This document shows positions 21,094 through 31,205 of a DNA stretch of 64,000 nt, piece by piece. Position 1 is the stretch's first letter. Each line of letters begins with the position of its first letter. A program made the position numbers and the translations under genes. The stretch comes from Poindextera sp963719975 (GTDB lineage Bacteria; Pseudomonadota; Alphaproteobacteria; Caulobacterales; Caulobacteraceae), in assembly GCA_963719975.1 (NCBI GenBank), contig CAVRED010000001.1:62001-126000 (forward strand), in the 5' to 3' direction. The notes beneath the pieces were generated by a model that was not told the DNA's origin, searched no databases, and saw nothing but the letters and a program-made list of their open reading frames with translations.

Positions 21094-21608
21094 CGGCCCA
21101 CCGGGGCGACAGCGGCGAAGAACGGCTCGCGACGCATGTTCACCGGGGATCGCTCGCGCTCGGTGACCAGCTCGCCTCGCCAGCGGCCCCGCCCGCTCTT
21201 CCTGAGCTCGATCGTCCGCGCCCCGCCTGGCCTTTCGAAGAAGAGCAGGGTCAGGCTTGTCCCGACGCGCTTGGCGGCGGCGAGGTACCCGGCGCCCTCC
21301 AGCGACTGGGTGCGCCGCAGATCGAGCCAGGCGCCCTCGGCCGTGGGCGAGCCGGGCAGGGTCGCGCGCGAGTTGGGTCGCCCGCCGGGATCGGCCAGCT
21401 GGATGAGATACAGCTCCTCGCCGCGGCGGCTCGTGACGCGCCAGCGCCCTTCCAGCGGACCGCGCAGCGCCTCAGCGGCCTTGAAACCCGCGATGACCTG
21501 CGCGGCGCCGCCGAGATTGTCCGCGGGCGCGGCCTGGGCGGCGGGCGGCTGCGCCGGCCCGGGCGACGGCTGGGCGGTCGCCAGCGCCAGCGCCGCGAGC
21601 GCGATCAT
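21090..21608 (-). CDS. hypothetical secreted protein
   Basis: A 172-residue protein with a short hydrophobic N-terminus (MIALAALALATAQPSP) that looks like a signal peptide cut near residue 13-20, followed by a proline/alanine linker and a compact beta-rich domain (EGRWRVTSRRGEELYLIQL, GTSLTLLFFERPGGARTIEL). I do not recognise the family. The ATG overlaps the stop of the upstream CitE-like gene (ATGA), so the two are cotranscribed. No catalytic motif is visible. Confidence 0.7.
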   Translation of the reverse strand: MIALAALALATAQPSPGPAQPPAAQAAPADNLGGAAQVIAGFKAAEALRGPLEGRWRVTSRRGEELYLIQLADPGGRPNSRATLPGSPTAEGAWLDLRRTQSLEGAGYLAAAKRVGTSLTLLFFERPGGARTIELRKSGRGRWRGELVTERERSPVNMRREPFFAAVAPVGR

Positions 21609-22483
21609 GCCGCCGGCTGGGCCATCGACTCGATCGCTTCGGAAATCTCGACCAGCCGCTCGGCCTGCTCGAGATGCAGCCGCTCGGCCAGCCGCCCCTC
21701 GACCTGCAGCGCGCCGCGCATTTGATTTTCCGGTTGCGCGAAGGCGGCGATCACCGCGCGCGACCAGGCGACCTCGGCCGGGTCCGGGGAGAACAGGCGG
21801 TTCGCGGTCTCGATCTGGCTCGGGTGGATCAGGCTCTTGCCGTCGAAGCCGATGTCGGCCGCCTGCCGGCATTGCGCCTCGAGCGACGCCAGATCGTCGA
21901 TGCCGTTGAACACGCTGTCCAGGATGGCCAGCCCCTCGGCGCGCGCGGCGGCGACGCAAAGGCTCAGGATCGGCAGGTGCGGCGCGCGGTCCGCGGTCTG
22001 TCGCCCGCCCATGGCCTTGGCGAGGTCGTTCAAACCGATCACCCAGCAGGTGGTCCGATGGGCGGCGGACGCCGCCGCGATCTCTTTGAGCGCCATGACC
22101 GCCGCGGGCGTCTCGATCATCGCCCAGAGCGCGGTCCGCTCCGGCGCGGCCTTGATGGCGGCGGCGTAGGCGGCGATGTCCGCCGCCGTGCTCACCTTCG
22201 GAACCAGGATGGCGTCGGGCCCGGCGGCGGCCGCCGCCGCCAGGTCTTCGGCGCCCCACGGGGTGTCGAGGCCATTGCAGCGGATGACCAGTTCGCGCCG
22301 CCCGAACCCGCCGGCGGCGGCCGCCTCAACGGCCCGCGCCCGCGCCTCCGGCTTGGCGTCGGGAGCGACGGCGTCCTCCAGGTCCAGGATGATCCCGTCG
22401 CACGGAAGAGAGCGCGCCTTCTCGATCGCGCGGGCGTTCGAGGCCGGCATGTAGAGGACGCTGCGGCGCGGGCGGGTGGGCAT
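21605..22483 (-). CDS. CoA ester lyase (HpcH/HpaI, CitE-like)
   Basis: A TIM-barrel lyase of the citrate lyase beta / malyl-CoA lyase superfamily. It opens RRSVLYMPASNARAIEKAR, with DGIILDLEDAVAPDAK carrying the conserved Asp-Leu-Glu-Asp metal region, ELVIRCNGLDTPWG, and WAMIETPAAVM holding the metal-binding glutamate. FDGKSLIHPSQIETAN lies near the C-terminus. I start it at ATG 22483 next to the conserved block; ATG 22543 would add 20 residues. Substrate (malyl-, citramalyl- or another acyl-CoA) cannot be told. Its end overlaps the small secreted-protein gene. Confidence 0.87.
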   Translation of the reverse strand: MPTRPRRSVLYMPASNARAIEKARSLPCDGIILDLEDAVAPDAKPEARARAVEAAAAGGFGRRELVIRCNGLDTPWGAEDLAAAAAAGPDAILVPKVSTAADIAAYAAAIKAAPERTALWAMIETPAAVMALKEIAAASAAHRTTCWVIGLNDLAKAMGGRQTADRAPHLPILSLCVAAARAEGLAILDSVFNGIDDLASLEAQCRQAADIGFDGKSLIHPSQIETANRLFSPDPAEVAWSRAVIAAFAQPENQMRGALQVEGRLAERLHLEQAERLVEISEAIESMAQPAA

Positions 22484-22566
22484 CTGGGCCTTGTCGCGCG
22501 GGCTGCGGTGAGGCGCAACCGCCGCGGGCCTTGCTTCGGCCATCAGGCTTGGGCACACCACCTGTG

Positions 22567-25500
22567 ATGCCGAACCCACCCGGGCCAGAGACGTCCGATC
22601 CCTTCGTGTTCCACGACCCCTCCGGCCGTCGTGGCCGGCGCGCGGGCCAGTTCGGCGGGCTGTTGCTGTCCCTGCTTGCGGCGATCGTCGCCGGGTTCCT
22701 CACCACGCTCGCGCTCGCGCCGCCCTTGCCCGACCTTCAGCTGCGCGACCCCCGCACCTTCCAGGGCCTGCACGTCGAGAACGTCAAGCGCCTGCGGGGC
22801 AAGCCGGCCTGGACCCACATCGGCCGGCCGCGCGAGCCCGGCACCAACACCGCAACCAAGGCGCTCACCCTCGGCTTCTACGTGAGCTGGGACCCGGACT
22901 TCCGCGCCTCGCTCACCCAGCACATAGGCGCCTTGGACGTCGTCGCGCCGCAGTGGTTCGCCCTGAAGGACGCCGGCGGCGACCTCGACATCACGGACGA
23001 CCCCCAGGCCGTGGCGCTGATCGCCAGCCAGCCGCACCCCCCGTCCGTCCTGCCGGTCATCCACAACGCCCATGAGGAGGTGTTCGACACCGCCATGGGC
23101 GACGGCCTCCTGCGCAACCCGCAGGCGCAGGCCAAGCTTGTTCAGACGCTGGTCGTGCAGGCGCAGGCGCACGGCTACGCCGGCTACATCTTCGACCTGG
23201 AGAACATCTCTCCGGATGCGCTCAAGGACTACCCTGGCCTGCTCGCCCGGGCGCGGGCGGCGCTGAAGCCGCTGGGGCGCGAGGTCTGGGTCACCGCGCC
23301 GTTCGACGACGACGACTGGCCGTTCAAGGCGATGCAGGCCAACTCCGACAGCCTCATCCTGATGGCCTACGACGAGCACTACGTCACGGGCGGCGCGGGG
23401 CCGCCGGCCGGCGAGGACTGGTTCGAGACGTACCTGGACCGCCGGCTCTCGGCGCTCGATCCGGCCCACACCATCGTCGCCTATGGCGCGTACGGCTACG
23501 ACTGGACCAGCGCCGACCCCTCGGGCCAGAGCACGGCCGATGCGGTCACCTTCCACGAGGCGATCCAGGCCGCGCACGACAGCGAAGTCGACATCACCTA
23601 CGACGACAACGCGCTGAACCCGCACTTCGCCTACGTCGAGGACGACGGGACCAAGCACGACGTCTGGTTCCTCGACGCCACCACCACCTTCAACCAGATC
23701 AAGGTCACCGATCCCTGGCACGTGCGGGGCTACGGCCTGTGGCGGCTCGGCTCGGAAGACCCCGGCGTGTGGACGTTGCTCGACAAGCCCTACGGCGCGG
23801 TGTCGTCGACCGGCCTCATCAACCTCGCCCCCGGCTCCTCGGTCGACTTCAACGGCACGGGCGAGATCCTGCGCGTCACGGCGACCCCGCAGCCGGGCAA
23901 GCGGACGCTGACCTTCGATCCGGACACCGGCCTGATCGCCGACGAACACTACGACCAGCTGCCGACGGCCTATGTGGTCGACCGCTATGGCGCCCACCCC
24001 GGCTGGGTTGCGCTCACCTTCGACGACGGGCCCGACTGGCGCTGGACGCCGCAGGTCCTGAAGATCCTCGAAGACAAGCATGCGCCCGCGACTTTCTTCG
24101 TCATCGGCGAGAACATGCAGACCCACCCGGGCCTGGTGCACCGCGAGGTCGACGATGGGATGGTGGTCGGCAGCCACACCTACACCCACCCCGACATCTC
24201 GAAGATCCCGGCCAGCTGGATGGACGTCCAGCTGAACGCCACCCAGCGACTGTTCGAAGTGGTCGCTGGCCGCGACCTCAGGCTGTTCCGGCCGCCCTAC
24301 TATGGGGACGCCGACCCGTCGACCGGCGCCGACGTCGATCCGCTGCTCCGCGCGCAAAGGCTCGGCTATTACATCGTCGGCCTTCGGGTCGACTCCAGCG
24401 ACTGGGGCAGCCTGACCAACGGCCACGCCAATCCGCCCCCGCCCCCGCAACAGATCGTCCAGGCCGTTCTGGACGGGCTTGCGCGCAACGATCCTGAGAC
24501 CGGCCACTCTTCGATCGTGCTGCTGCACGACTCGGGCGGCGACCGCAGCCACACGGTCGCGGCCCTGCCCGAGCTGATCGATCAGCTGCGCGCGCACGGC
24601 TACAGGCTGGTCACCGTCGCCGACCTGATGGGGATGCCGGCGGCGCAGGCCATGCCCACCACCACGCGCCCGTGGCTGGAGCTGACGCTCGACCGGATTG
24701 GCTTCGGCATCTTCCGCGAGATCAATCTCGGCCTGAACACCCTTTTCATCAGCGCGATCGTGCTTGGGGTCCTGCGCCTGGTGTTTCTGGCGGTCCTTGG
24801 GCTGGCGCACAGGATCCGCGAGGACAAGCGGCGGCCGGCCGACCTCGACCCCGAGACCGGTCCCCTGGTCAGCGTGCTGATCCCCTGCTTCAACGAAGAG
24901 AAGGTCATCGCCTCCTCGGTCGGCCATATCCTGCAGTCGAACTGGACGCGGCTCGAGGTGATCGTCCTGGACGACGGCTCGACCGACGGCACGGCCGCCG
25001 AGGTCGAACAGCACTTCTCTTCCGACCCGCGGGTGCGGTTGTTGCGCTTTGCGAACGGCGGCAAGGCGATGGCGCTCAACCGCGGCCTCGACCAGGTGCG
25101 CGGCGAGATCGTCGTCGCGCTGGACGCCGACACGCTCTTTGCGCCCAACACCATCGGCAGGCTGACGCGCTGGTTCGCCGATCCCAAGGTCGGCGCGGTG
25201 GCCGGCAATGCGCTGGTCGGCAACCGCCGCAACCTGCTGACCCGCTGGCAGGCGCTCGAGTACGTCACCGCCCAGAACCTCGAGCGGCGCGCGCTGGCGG
25301 CGCTGGGCGCCGTCACCGTCGTGCCGGGCGCGGTGGGCGCCTGGCGGCGCGCCGCGCTGGAGCAGCTGGGCGGCTACCCCTCGGACACCCTGGCCGAAGA
25401 CCAGGACCTGACCATCGAGGCCCAATACGCGGACTGGCGCATCGAGTTCGACCCTGACGCGCGCGCCTACACCGAGGCGCCCGAGACGGTGGCGGGCCTG

Positions 25501-25983
25501 TTGAAGCAGCGCTTCCGCTGGTCGTTCGGCACGCTGCAGTGCATCTGGAAGCACCGCGCGGCCACCTTCGACCGCCGGCACGCGATCCTCGGCTTCATCG
25601 CGCTGCCGCAGATCTGGCTGTTCCAGATCATCCTGGCCACGGCGGCGCCGCTCGTCGACCTGGGCGTGATCTGGGCCCTGGGGTCGGCGTCGATCGACCG
25701 CTTCTACCACGGGGTCGAGGCGGGGACGGATAAGCTGGTCCAGGCGCTGCTCTACTGGGCCATCTTCATCTTCGTCGACCTGTCGGCGGCGGCGCTTGGC
25801 ATGGCGCTCGAAAAGCGCGCGCCTTGGTCCGACACGCCCTGGATCCCGGTGCAGCGCTTCGGCTACCGCCAGCTCATGTACTACGTGGTGGTCAAGGCGG
25901 TGATCACCGCCGTGCGCGGTCCCCGCGTCGGCTGGGGCAAGCTCGAACGCCGCGCCACCGCCGCCATGGAGCAACGCGCCTGA
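22567..25983 (+). CDS. trimodular GH18-like / polysaccharide deacetylase / GT2 glycosyltransferase
   Basis: A 1,138-residue membrane protein combining three modules. Residues ~25-50 form an N-terminal membrane anchor. Residues ~95-400 are GH18-like, with YIFDLENIS placing the catalytic-type glutamate near 212. Residues ~480-700 are a NodB/CE4 deacetylase: TFDDGPDW (~484), SHTYTHPD (~535), RPPYYGD (~574), VDSSDWG (~608), LLHDSGGD (~652). After a helix pair at ~725-748, residues ~767-1000 are a GT2 synthase: VLIPCFNEEKV, LDADT (~850), AEDQDL (~942), QRFRW (~980), then two or three membrane spans. It likely makes, deacetylates and trims an N-acetylhexosamine polymer, like PgaC plus PgaB in one chain. 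The polymer is unknown. Confidence 0.9.
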   Translation: MPNPPGPETSDPFVFHDPSGRRGRRAGQFGGLLLSLLAAIVAGFLTTLALAPPLPDLQLRDPRTFQGLHVENVKRLRGKPAWTHIGRPREPGTNTATKALTLGFYVSWDPDFRASLTQHIGALDVVAPQWFALKDAGGDLDITDDPQAVALIASQPHPPSVLPVIHNAHEEVFDTAMGDGLLRNPQAQAKLVQTLVVQAQAHGYAGYIFDLENISPDALKDYPGLLARARAALKPLGREVWVTAPFDDDDWPFKAMQANSDSLILMAYDEHYVTGGAGPPAGEDWFETYLDRRLSALDPAHTIVAYGAYGYDWTSADPSGQSTADAVTFHEAIQAAHDSEVDITYDDNALNPHFAYVEDDGTKHDVWFLDATTTFNQIKVTDPWHVRGYGLWRLGSEDPGVWTLLDKPYGAVSSTGLINLAPGSSVDFNGTGEILRVTATPQPGKRTLTFDPDTGLIADEHYDQLPTAYVVDRYGAHPGWVALTFDDGPDWRWTPQVLKILEDKHAPATFFVIGENMQTHPGLVHREVDDGMVVGSHTYTHPDISKIPASWMDVQLNATQRLFEVVAGRDLRLFRPPYYGDADPSTGADVDPLLRAQRLGYYIVGLRVDSSDWGSLTNGHANPPPPPQQIVQAVLDGLARNDPETGHSSIVLLHDSGGDRSHTVAALPELIDQLRAHGYRLVTVADLMGMPAAQAMPTTTRPWLELTLDRIGFGIFREINLGLNTLFISAIVLGVLRLVFLAVLGLAHRIREDKRRPADLDPETGPLVSVLIPCFNEEKVIASSVGHILQSNWTRLEVIVLDDGSTDGTAAEVEQHFSSDPRVRLLRFANGGKAMALNRGLDQVRGEIVVALDADTLFAPNTIGRLTRWFADPKVGAVAGNALVGNRRNLLTRWQALEYVTAQNLERRALAALGAVTVVPGAVGAWRRAALEQLGGYPSDTLAEDQDLTIEAQYADWRIEFDPDARAYTEAPETVAGLLKQRFRWSFGTLQCIWKHRAATFDRRHAILGFIALPQIWLFQIILATAAPLVDLGVIWALGSASIDRFYHGVEAGTDKLVQALLYWAIFIFVDLSAAALGMALEKRAPWSDTPWIPVQRFGYRQLMYYVVVKAVITAVRGPRVGWGKLERRATAAMEQRA

Positions 25984-26009
25984 ATTCCTGCCGGGCGCCC
26001 CAAGCGCCG

Positions 26010-26039
26010 TTGCGGCGCGCGAAGGTCAGCGCCTATAAC
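26010..26039 (+). promoter_or_regulatory. candidate promoter of the suc operon
   Basis: TTGCGG (26010-26015) and TATAAC (26034-26039) are 18 bases apart, 60 bases before sucC. A perfect stem GCCCGCG/CGCGGGC (26041-26063) begins where the transcript should start, so the message would open with a hairpin. Pattern-based call. Confidence 0.45.
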
Positions 26040-26099
26040 CGCCCGCGGCTTCGCCTCGCGGGCGAGCGCGTCTCAATCCCAAGGGGGGCCGGCGATCCT

Positions 26100-27263
<1,164 letters not shown>

Positions 27264-27269
27264 GCGAGC

Positions 27270-28148
27270 ATGTCCATCCTCATCGACAAGTCGACCAAGG
27301 TGATCTGCCAGGGCGTGACCGGCGCCCAGGGCACCTTCCACACCGAGCAGGCCATCGCCTACGGGACGCAGATGGTTGGCGGCACCTCGCCCGGCAAAGG
27401 CGGCCAGACCCACCTCGGCCTGCCCGTCTTCGACACCGTCGCCGAGGCGGTGCATGCGACCGGCGCCACCGCCAGCGTCATGTACGTGCCGCCGGCGTTC
27501 GCGGCCGACGCCATCCTGGAGGCGATCGACGCGGAGGTCGCGCTGATCGTCTGCATCACCGAGGGCATCCCGGTGGAAGACATGGTTAAGGTCAAGCGGT
27601 CGCTTTCGGGCTCGAAGTCGCGCCTGATCGGGCCGAATTGCCCGGGCGTGCTCACGCCGAACGCCTGCAAGATCGGCATCATGCCGGGCAACATCTTCTC
27701 GAACGGATCGGTGGGCGTTGTCTCCCGCTCAGGGACGCTTACCTATGAGGCCGTGTTCCAGACGACCAATGTGGGCCTGGGCCAGACGACCGCCGTCGGC
27801 ATCGGCGGCGACCCGGTCAAGGGCACCGAGTTCATCGAGATCCTCGAGATGTTCCTGGCCGACGAGGCGACCAAGTCGATCGTCATGATCGGCGAGATCG
27901 GCGGCTCCGCGGAAGAAGACGCTGCCGATTTCATTAAGCATTCGAAGGTTAAGAAACCGATGGTCGGGTTCATTGCCGGACGCACCGCCCCGCCGGGCCG
28001 CCGCATGGGTCATGCTGGCGCCATTATTTCGGGCGGAAAGGGCGGCGCCGAGGACAAGATCGCGGCCATGGAAGCGGCCGGGATCAAGGTGTCACCCTCG
28101 CCGGCGGCGTTGGGCGAGACTCTGGTAGAGGTGCTGAAAGGCGCCTGA
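27270..28148 (+). CDS. sucD: succinyl-CoA synthetase subunit alpha
   Basis: Carries the phosphohistidine and the CoA site of succinyl-CoA synthetase. The N-terminal Rossmann domain reads VICQGVTGAQGTFHTEQAI, with the CoA-binding GGTSPGKGGQTHLGLPVF, and GPNCPGVLTPNACKIGIMP follows. The catalytic histidine lies in GRRMGHAGAIISGGKG (about residue 248). The product is 292 residues, as expected. It starts 6 bases after sucC, and the 73-base gap to sucA contains a strong hairpin. Confidence 0.96.
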   Translation: MSILIDKSTKVICQGVTGAQGTFHTEQAIAYGTQMVGGTSPGKGGQTHLGLPVFDTVAEAVHATGATASVMYVPPAFAADAILEAIDAEVALIVCITEGIPVEDMVKVKRSLSGSKSRLIGPNCPGVLTPNACKIGIMPGNIFSNGSVGVVSRSGTLTYEAVFQTTNVGLGQTTAVGIGGDPVKGTEFIEILEMFLADEATKSIVMIGEIGGSAEEDAADFIKHSKVKKPMVGFIAGRTAPPGRRMGHAGAIISGGKGGAEDKIAAMEAAGIKVSPSPAALGETLVEVLKGA

Positions 28149-28190
28149 GGGTGATTAGGCGCTTCCCCGTTAGGACCGTTCGCTAAGAAG

Positions 28191-28214
28191 GTTCCCGGCG
28201 GAGGCGCCGGGAAC
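28191..28214 (+). promoter_or_regulatory. hairpin directly upstream of the sucA ribosome site
   Basis: GTTCCCGGCG (28191-28200) and CGCCGGGAAC (28205-28214) form a perfect 10-bp stem with a GAGG tetraloop. The sucA ribosome site (GGAG at 28215) follows at once and the ATG is at 28222. There is no T-run, so it is unlikely to be an intrinsic terminator. It may mark an RNA-processing or stability point, or tune sucA translation relative to sucCD. Confidence 0.6.
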
Positions 28215-28221
28215 GGAGACG

Positions 28222-31188
28222 ATGGCAGACAATTCCAGTCTGGTTCCTGGCCGATTGAACCAGATCCTGAGCGAAACCTCGTTCCTCTATGGCGGCAACG
28301 GGCCGTTCGTCGAGGACCTCTACGCCCGCTGGGCCGCGGATCCGGGTTCGGTCGATCCCTCGTGGCGCGCCTTCTTCGCCTCGCTCAACGACCGCACGGA
28401 CGAGGTCAGGCACGCGGTCGAGGAGCCGAGCTGGGCGCCGCCTGCGCAACCCACCCAGCGGCCCGAGTGGCTCTCGGCCATCGACGGGCTGTGGCCGGCG
28501 GTTGAGGCCAAGCTCGCCGCCCGCATCGCCGAGCGGCAGCCGGCGGTCAGCGCCGACGCGGTGCGCGCGGCGACGCTGGATTCCTTGCGCGCCGTGATGA
28601 TGATCCGCGCCTACCGCATGCGCGGGCACCTGGCGGCCAACCTCGATCCGCTCGGCCTGGCCGAACGGGAGGACGCGAGCGAGCTCGACCCGGCCTCCTA
28701 CGGCTTCGCCGAGAGCGACTACGATCGCGAGATCTTCCTCGATTATGTGCTCGGCCTCGAGACCTCGACGGTCCGCGAGATCGTCGCCATCCTCCGCCGC
28801 ACCTACTGCGGGAACGTGGGCGTGCAGTACATGCACATCTCCAATCCCGACGAGAAGGCCTGGCTGCAGGAACGCATCGAGGGCCGCGACAAGGAGATCG
28901 TCTTCACCCGCGAGGGCAAGATCGCGATCTTCAAGAAGCTGATCGAGAGCGAGAGCTTCGAGCGTTTCCTCGGCAAGCGCTTCCCCGGCACCAAGCGGTT
29001 CGGCCTCGACGGCGCCGAGTCCATGGTCCCGGCGCTGGAGCAGATCATCAAGCGCGGCGGCGCGCTCGGCGTGCAGGACATCGTCATCGGCATGCCCCAC
29101 CGCGGGCGGTTGAACGTGCTCGCCGCCGTGATGGGCAAGCCCTACCACGCCATCTTCCACGAGTTCCAAGGCGGCTCGTCGCTGCCGTCCGACATCGAAG
29201 GCTCGGGCGACGTCAAGTACCACCTGGGCGCCTCGTCCGACCGGGCGTTCGACAACAACAACGTCCACCTGTCGCTGACCGCCAACCCCTCGCACCTGGA
29301 GATCGTCAACCCGGTTGTGATCGGCAAGGCGCGCGCCAAGCAGTCGTTCCTGCTGCGCGACGACCCCGGCGCCGGCCGCGGCCACGTCATGCCGCTATTG
29401 CTGCACGGCGATGCGGCCTTCGCCGGCCAGGGCGTGATCGCCGAGTGCTTCGCGCTGATGGGGCTGAAGGGCTACCGCACCGGCGGGACCCTCCACTTCA
29501 TCGTCAACAACCAGATCGGCTTCACCACCAGCCCGCGCTATTCGAGGTCCAGTCCGTACCCGTCGGATTCGGCGCTGATGGTCGAGGCGCCGATCTTCCA
29601 CGCCAACGGCGACGATCCGGAAGCCGTCGTCTACGCCGCCAAGGTCGCCACCGAATATCGCCAGCAGTTCGCCAAGGACGTGGTGATCGACATGTTCTGC
29701 TATCGCCGCTTCGGTCACAACGAGGGCGACGATCCGACCATGACCCAGCCCTTGATGTACGCCAAGATCAAGGACCATCCGACCACGCGCGAACTCTACG
29801 GCGCGCGGCTGGTGGCTGAGGGCGTCGTCACCCAGGCCGATATCGACCAGTGGCTGACCGACGCCGACGCCTTCCTCGACCACGAGTTCGAGGCCGGCAA
29901 GACCTACCACGCCGACAAGGCCGACTGGCTGGATGGCAAGTGGGCGAACATGGCCACCGCCGACGGCGACGACCGCCGCGGTCGGACCGCCGTGCCGCTG
30001 CAGAAGCTGCGCGACATCGGGATGAAGCTCACCGCCATCCCCGAGCGGCTGAACGTGCACAAGACCGTCCGCCGCGTGATCGAGCACCGGCGCGAGACGA
30101 TCGAGACCGGCCAGGGCATCGACTGGGCGACCGCCGAACAGATGGCCTTCGGCAGCCTGCTCGATGAGGCCTACCCCGTGCGCCTCTCCGGCCAGGACAG
30201 CGTGCGCGGCACCTTCGTCCAGCGCCACTGCGACCTGATCGATCAGACTACGGAAGAACACTACACGCCGCTCAACAACCTCCGCAAAGGCCAGGCGCCG
30301 TTCGAGGGCATCGACTCGGCGCTCTCCGAAGAGGCGGTGCTGGGTTTCGAGTACGGCTACTCGCTCGCCGATCCCAACACCTTGACCCTCTGGGAGGCGC
30401 AGTTCGGCGACTTCGCCAACGGGGCCCAGGTCGTGGTCGACCAGTTCATCTCGTCGGGCGAGCGCAAGTGGCTGCGCATGTCGGGGCTCGTGCTGCTGCT
30501 GCCGCACGGCTACGAAGGTCAGGGACCGGAGCATTCGTCGGCCAGGCTCGAGCGCTATCTGCAGATCTGCGCCGAGGACAATCTGCAGGTGGCCAACTGC
30601 TCGACGCCGGCCAACTACTTCCACATCCTGCGCCGGCAGATGCACCGCGAGTTCCGCAAGCCGCTCATCCTGATGACGCCGAAGTCGCTGCTGCGGCACA
30701 AGAAGGCGGTCTCGAACCTGGCCGAGATGGCCGACGGCTCGTCCTTCCACCGCGTGCTCTGGGACGACGCCGAGCACAATCCGGAGCTGACCACGGTCCG
30801 GCTGAAGCCGGACGATCAAATCCGCCGGGTCATCCTCTGCTCGGGCAAGGTCTACTATGACCTGCTCGACGCCCGCGAGGAGGCCGGCGCCGACGACGTC
30901 TACCTGCTCCGGCTCGAGCAGTTCTATCCCTGGCCGATGCGCTCGCTGATGACCGAGCTCGCCCGGTTCAAGACCGCAGAGCTGGTCTGGTGCCAAGAAG
31001 AGCCGAAGAACATGGGCGGCTACACCTTCGTCGATCCGTGGCTCGAGCTCACGCTCGCGCGCATGTCGATCAAGGCCAAGCGCGTGCGCTACGTCGGCCG
31101 TCCCGCCTCGGCCTCGACCGCGGCGGGCCTGATGAGCCGTCACACGCGCGAGCTAAAGGCTTTCCTGACCGAAGCGTTCGCGGCCTGA
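28222..31188 (+). CDS. sucA: 2-oxoglutarate dehydrogenase E1 component
   Basis: The thiamine-diphosphate enzyme that decarboxylates 2-oxoglutarate and passes the succinyl group to the E2 lipoyl arm. The N-terminal segment (LNQILSETSFLYGGNGPFVE, DLYARWAADPGSVDPSWRAF) is the E2-contact region. TPP-domain marks are GMPHRGRLNVLAAVMGKPY (about residue 290), GYRTGGTLHFIVNNQIGFTT and NEGDDPTMTQPLMY. The transketolase pyrimidine domain has FEYGYSLADPNTLTLWEAQF and LPHGYEGQGPEHSSARLER. At 988 residues it is full length. It precedes sucB by 17 bases. Confidence 0.97.
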   Translation: MADNSSLVPGRLNQILSETSFLYGGNGPFVEDLYARWAADPGSVDPSWRAFFASLNDRTDEVRHAVEEPSWAPPAQPTQRPEWLSAIDGLWPAVEAKLAARIAERQPAVSADAVRAATLDSLRAVMMIRAYRMRGHLAANLDPLGLAEREDASELDPASYGFAESDYDREIFLDYVLGLETSTVREIVAILRRTYCGNVGVQYMHISNPDEKAWLQERIEGRDKEIVFTREGKIAIFKKLIESESFERFLGKRFPGTKRFGLDGAESMVPALEQIIKRGGALGVQDIVIGMPHRGRLNVLAAVMGKPYHAIFHEFQGGSSLPSDIEGSGDVKYHLGASSDRAFDNNNVHLSLTANPSHLEIVNPVVIGKARAKQSFLLRDDPGAGRGHVMPLLLHGDAAFAGQGVIAECFALMGLKGYRTGGTLHFIVNNQIGFTTSPRYSRSSPYPSDSALMVEAPIFHANGDDPEAVVYAAKVATEYRQQFAKDVVIDMFCYRRFGHNEGDDPTMTQPLMYAKIKDHPTTRELYGARLVAEGVVTQADIDQWLTDADAFLDHEFEAGKTYHADKADWLDGKWANMATADGDDRRGRTAVPLQKLRDIGMKLTAIPERLNVHKTVRRVIEHRRETIETGQGIDWATAEQMAFGSLLDEAYPVRLSGQDSVRGTFVQRHCDLIDQTTEEHYTPLNNLRKGQAPFEGIDSALSEEAVLGFEYGYSLADPNTLTLWEAQFGDFANGAQVVVDQFISSGERKWLRMSGLVLLLPHGYEGQGPEHSSARLERYLQICAEDNLQVANCSTPANYFHILRRQMHREFRKPLILMTPKSLLRHKKAVSNLAEMADGSSFHRVLWDDAEHNPELTTVRLKPDDQIRRVILCSGKVYYDLLDAREEAGADDVYLLRLEQFYPWPMRSLMTELARFKTAELVWCQEEPKNMGGYTFVDPWLELTLARMSIKAKRVRYVGRPASASTAAGLMSRHTRELKAFLTEAFAA

Positions 31189-31205
31189 AGGAGCGCCAGT
31201 CAGCC

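Noticed and set aside
22543..25974. An open frame of over 1,100 codons on the minus strand opposite the trimodular glycan gene
   Set aside because: In GC-rich DNA the antisense frame of a real gene often stays open. Its product is low-complexity in Arg, Asp, Gly and Val with no known motif, while the plus strand gives three recognised domains.
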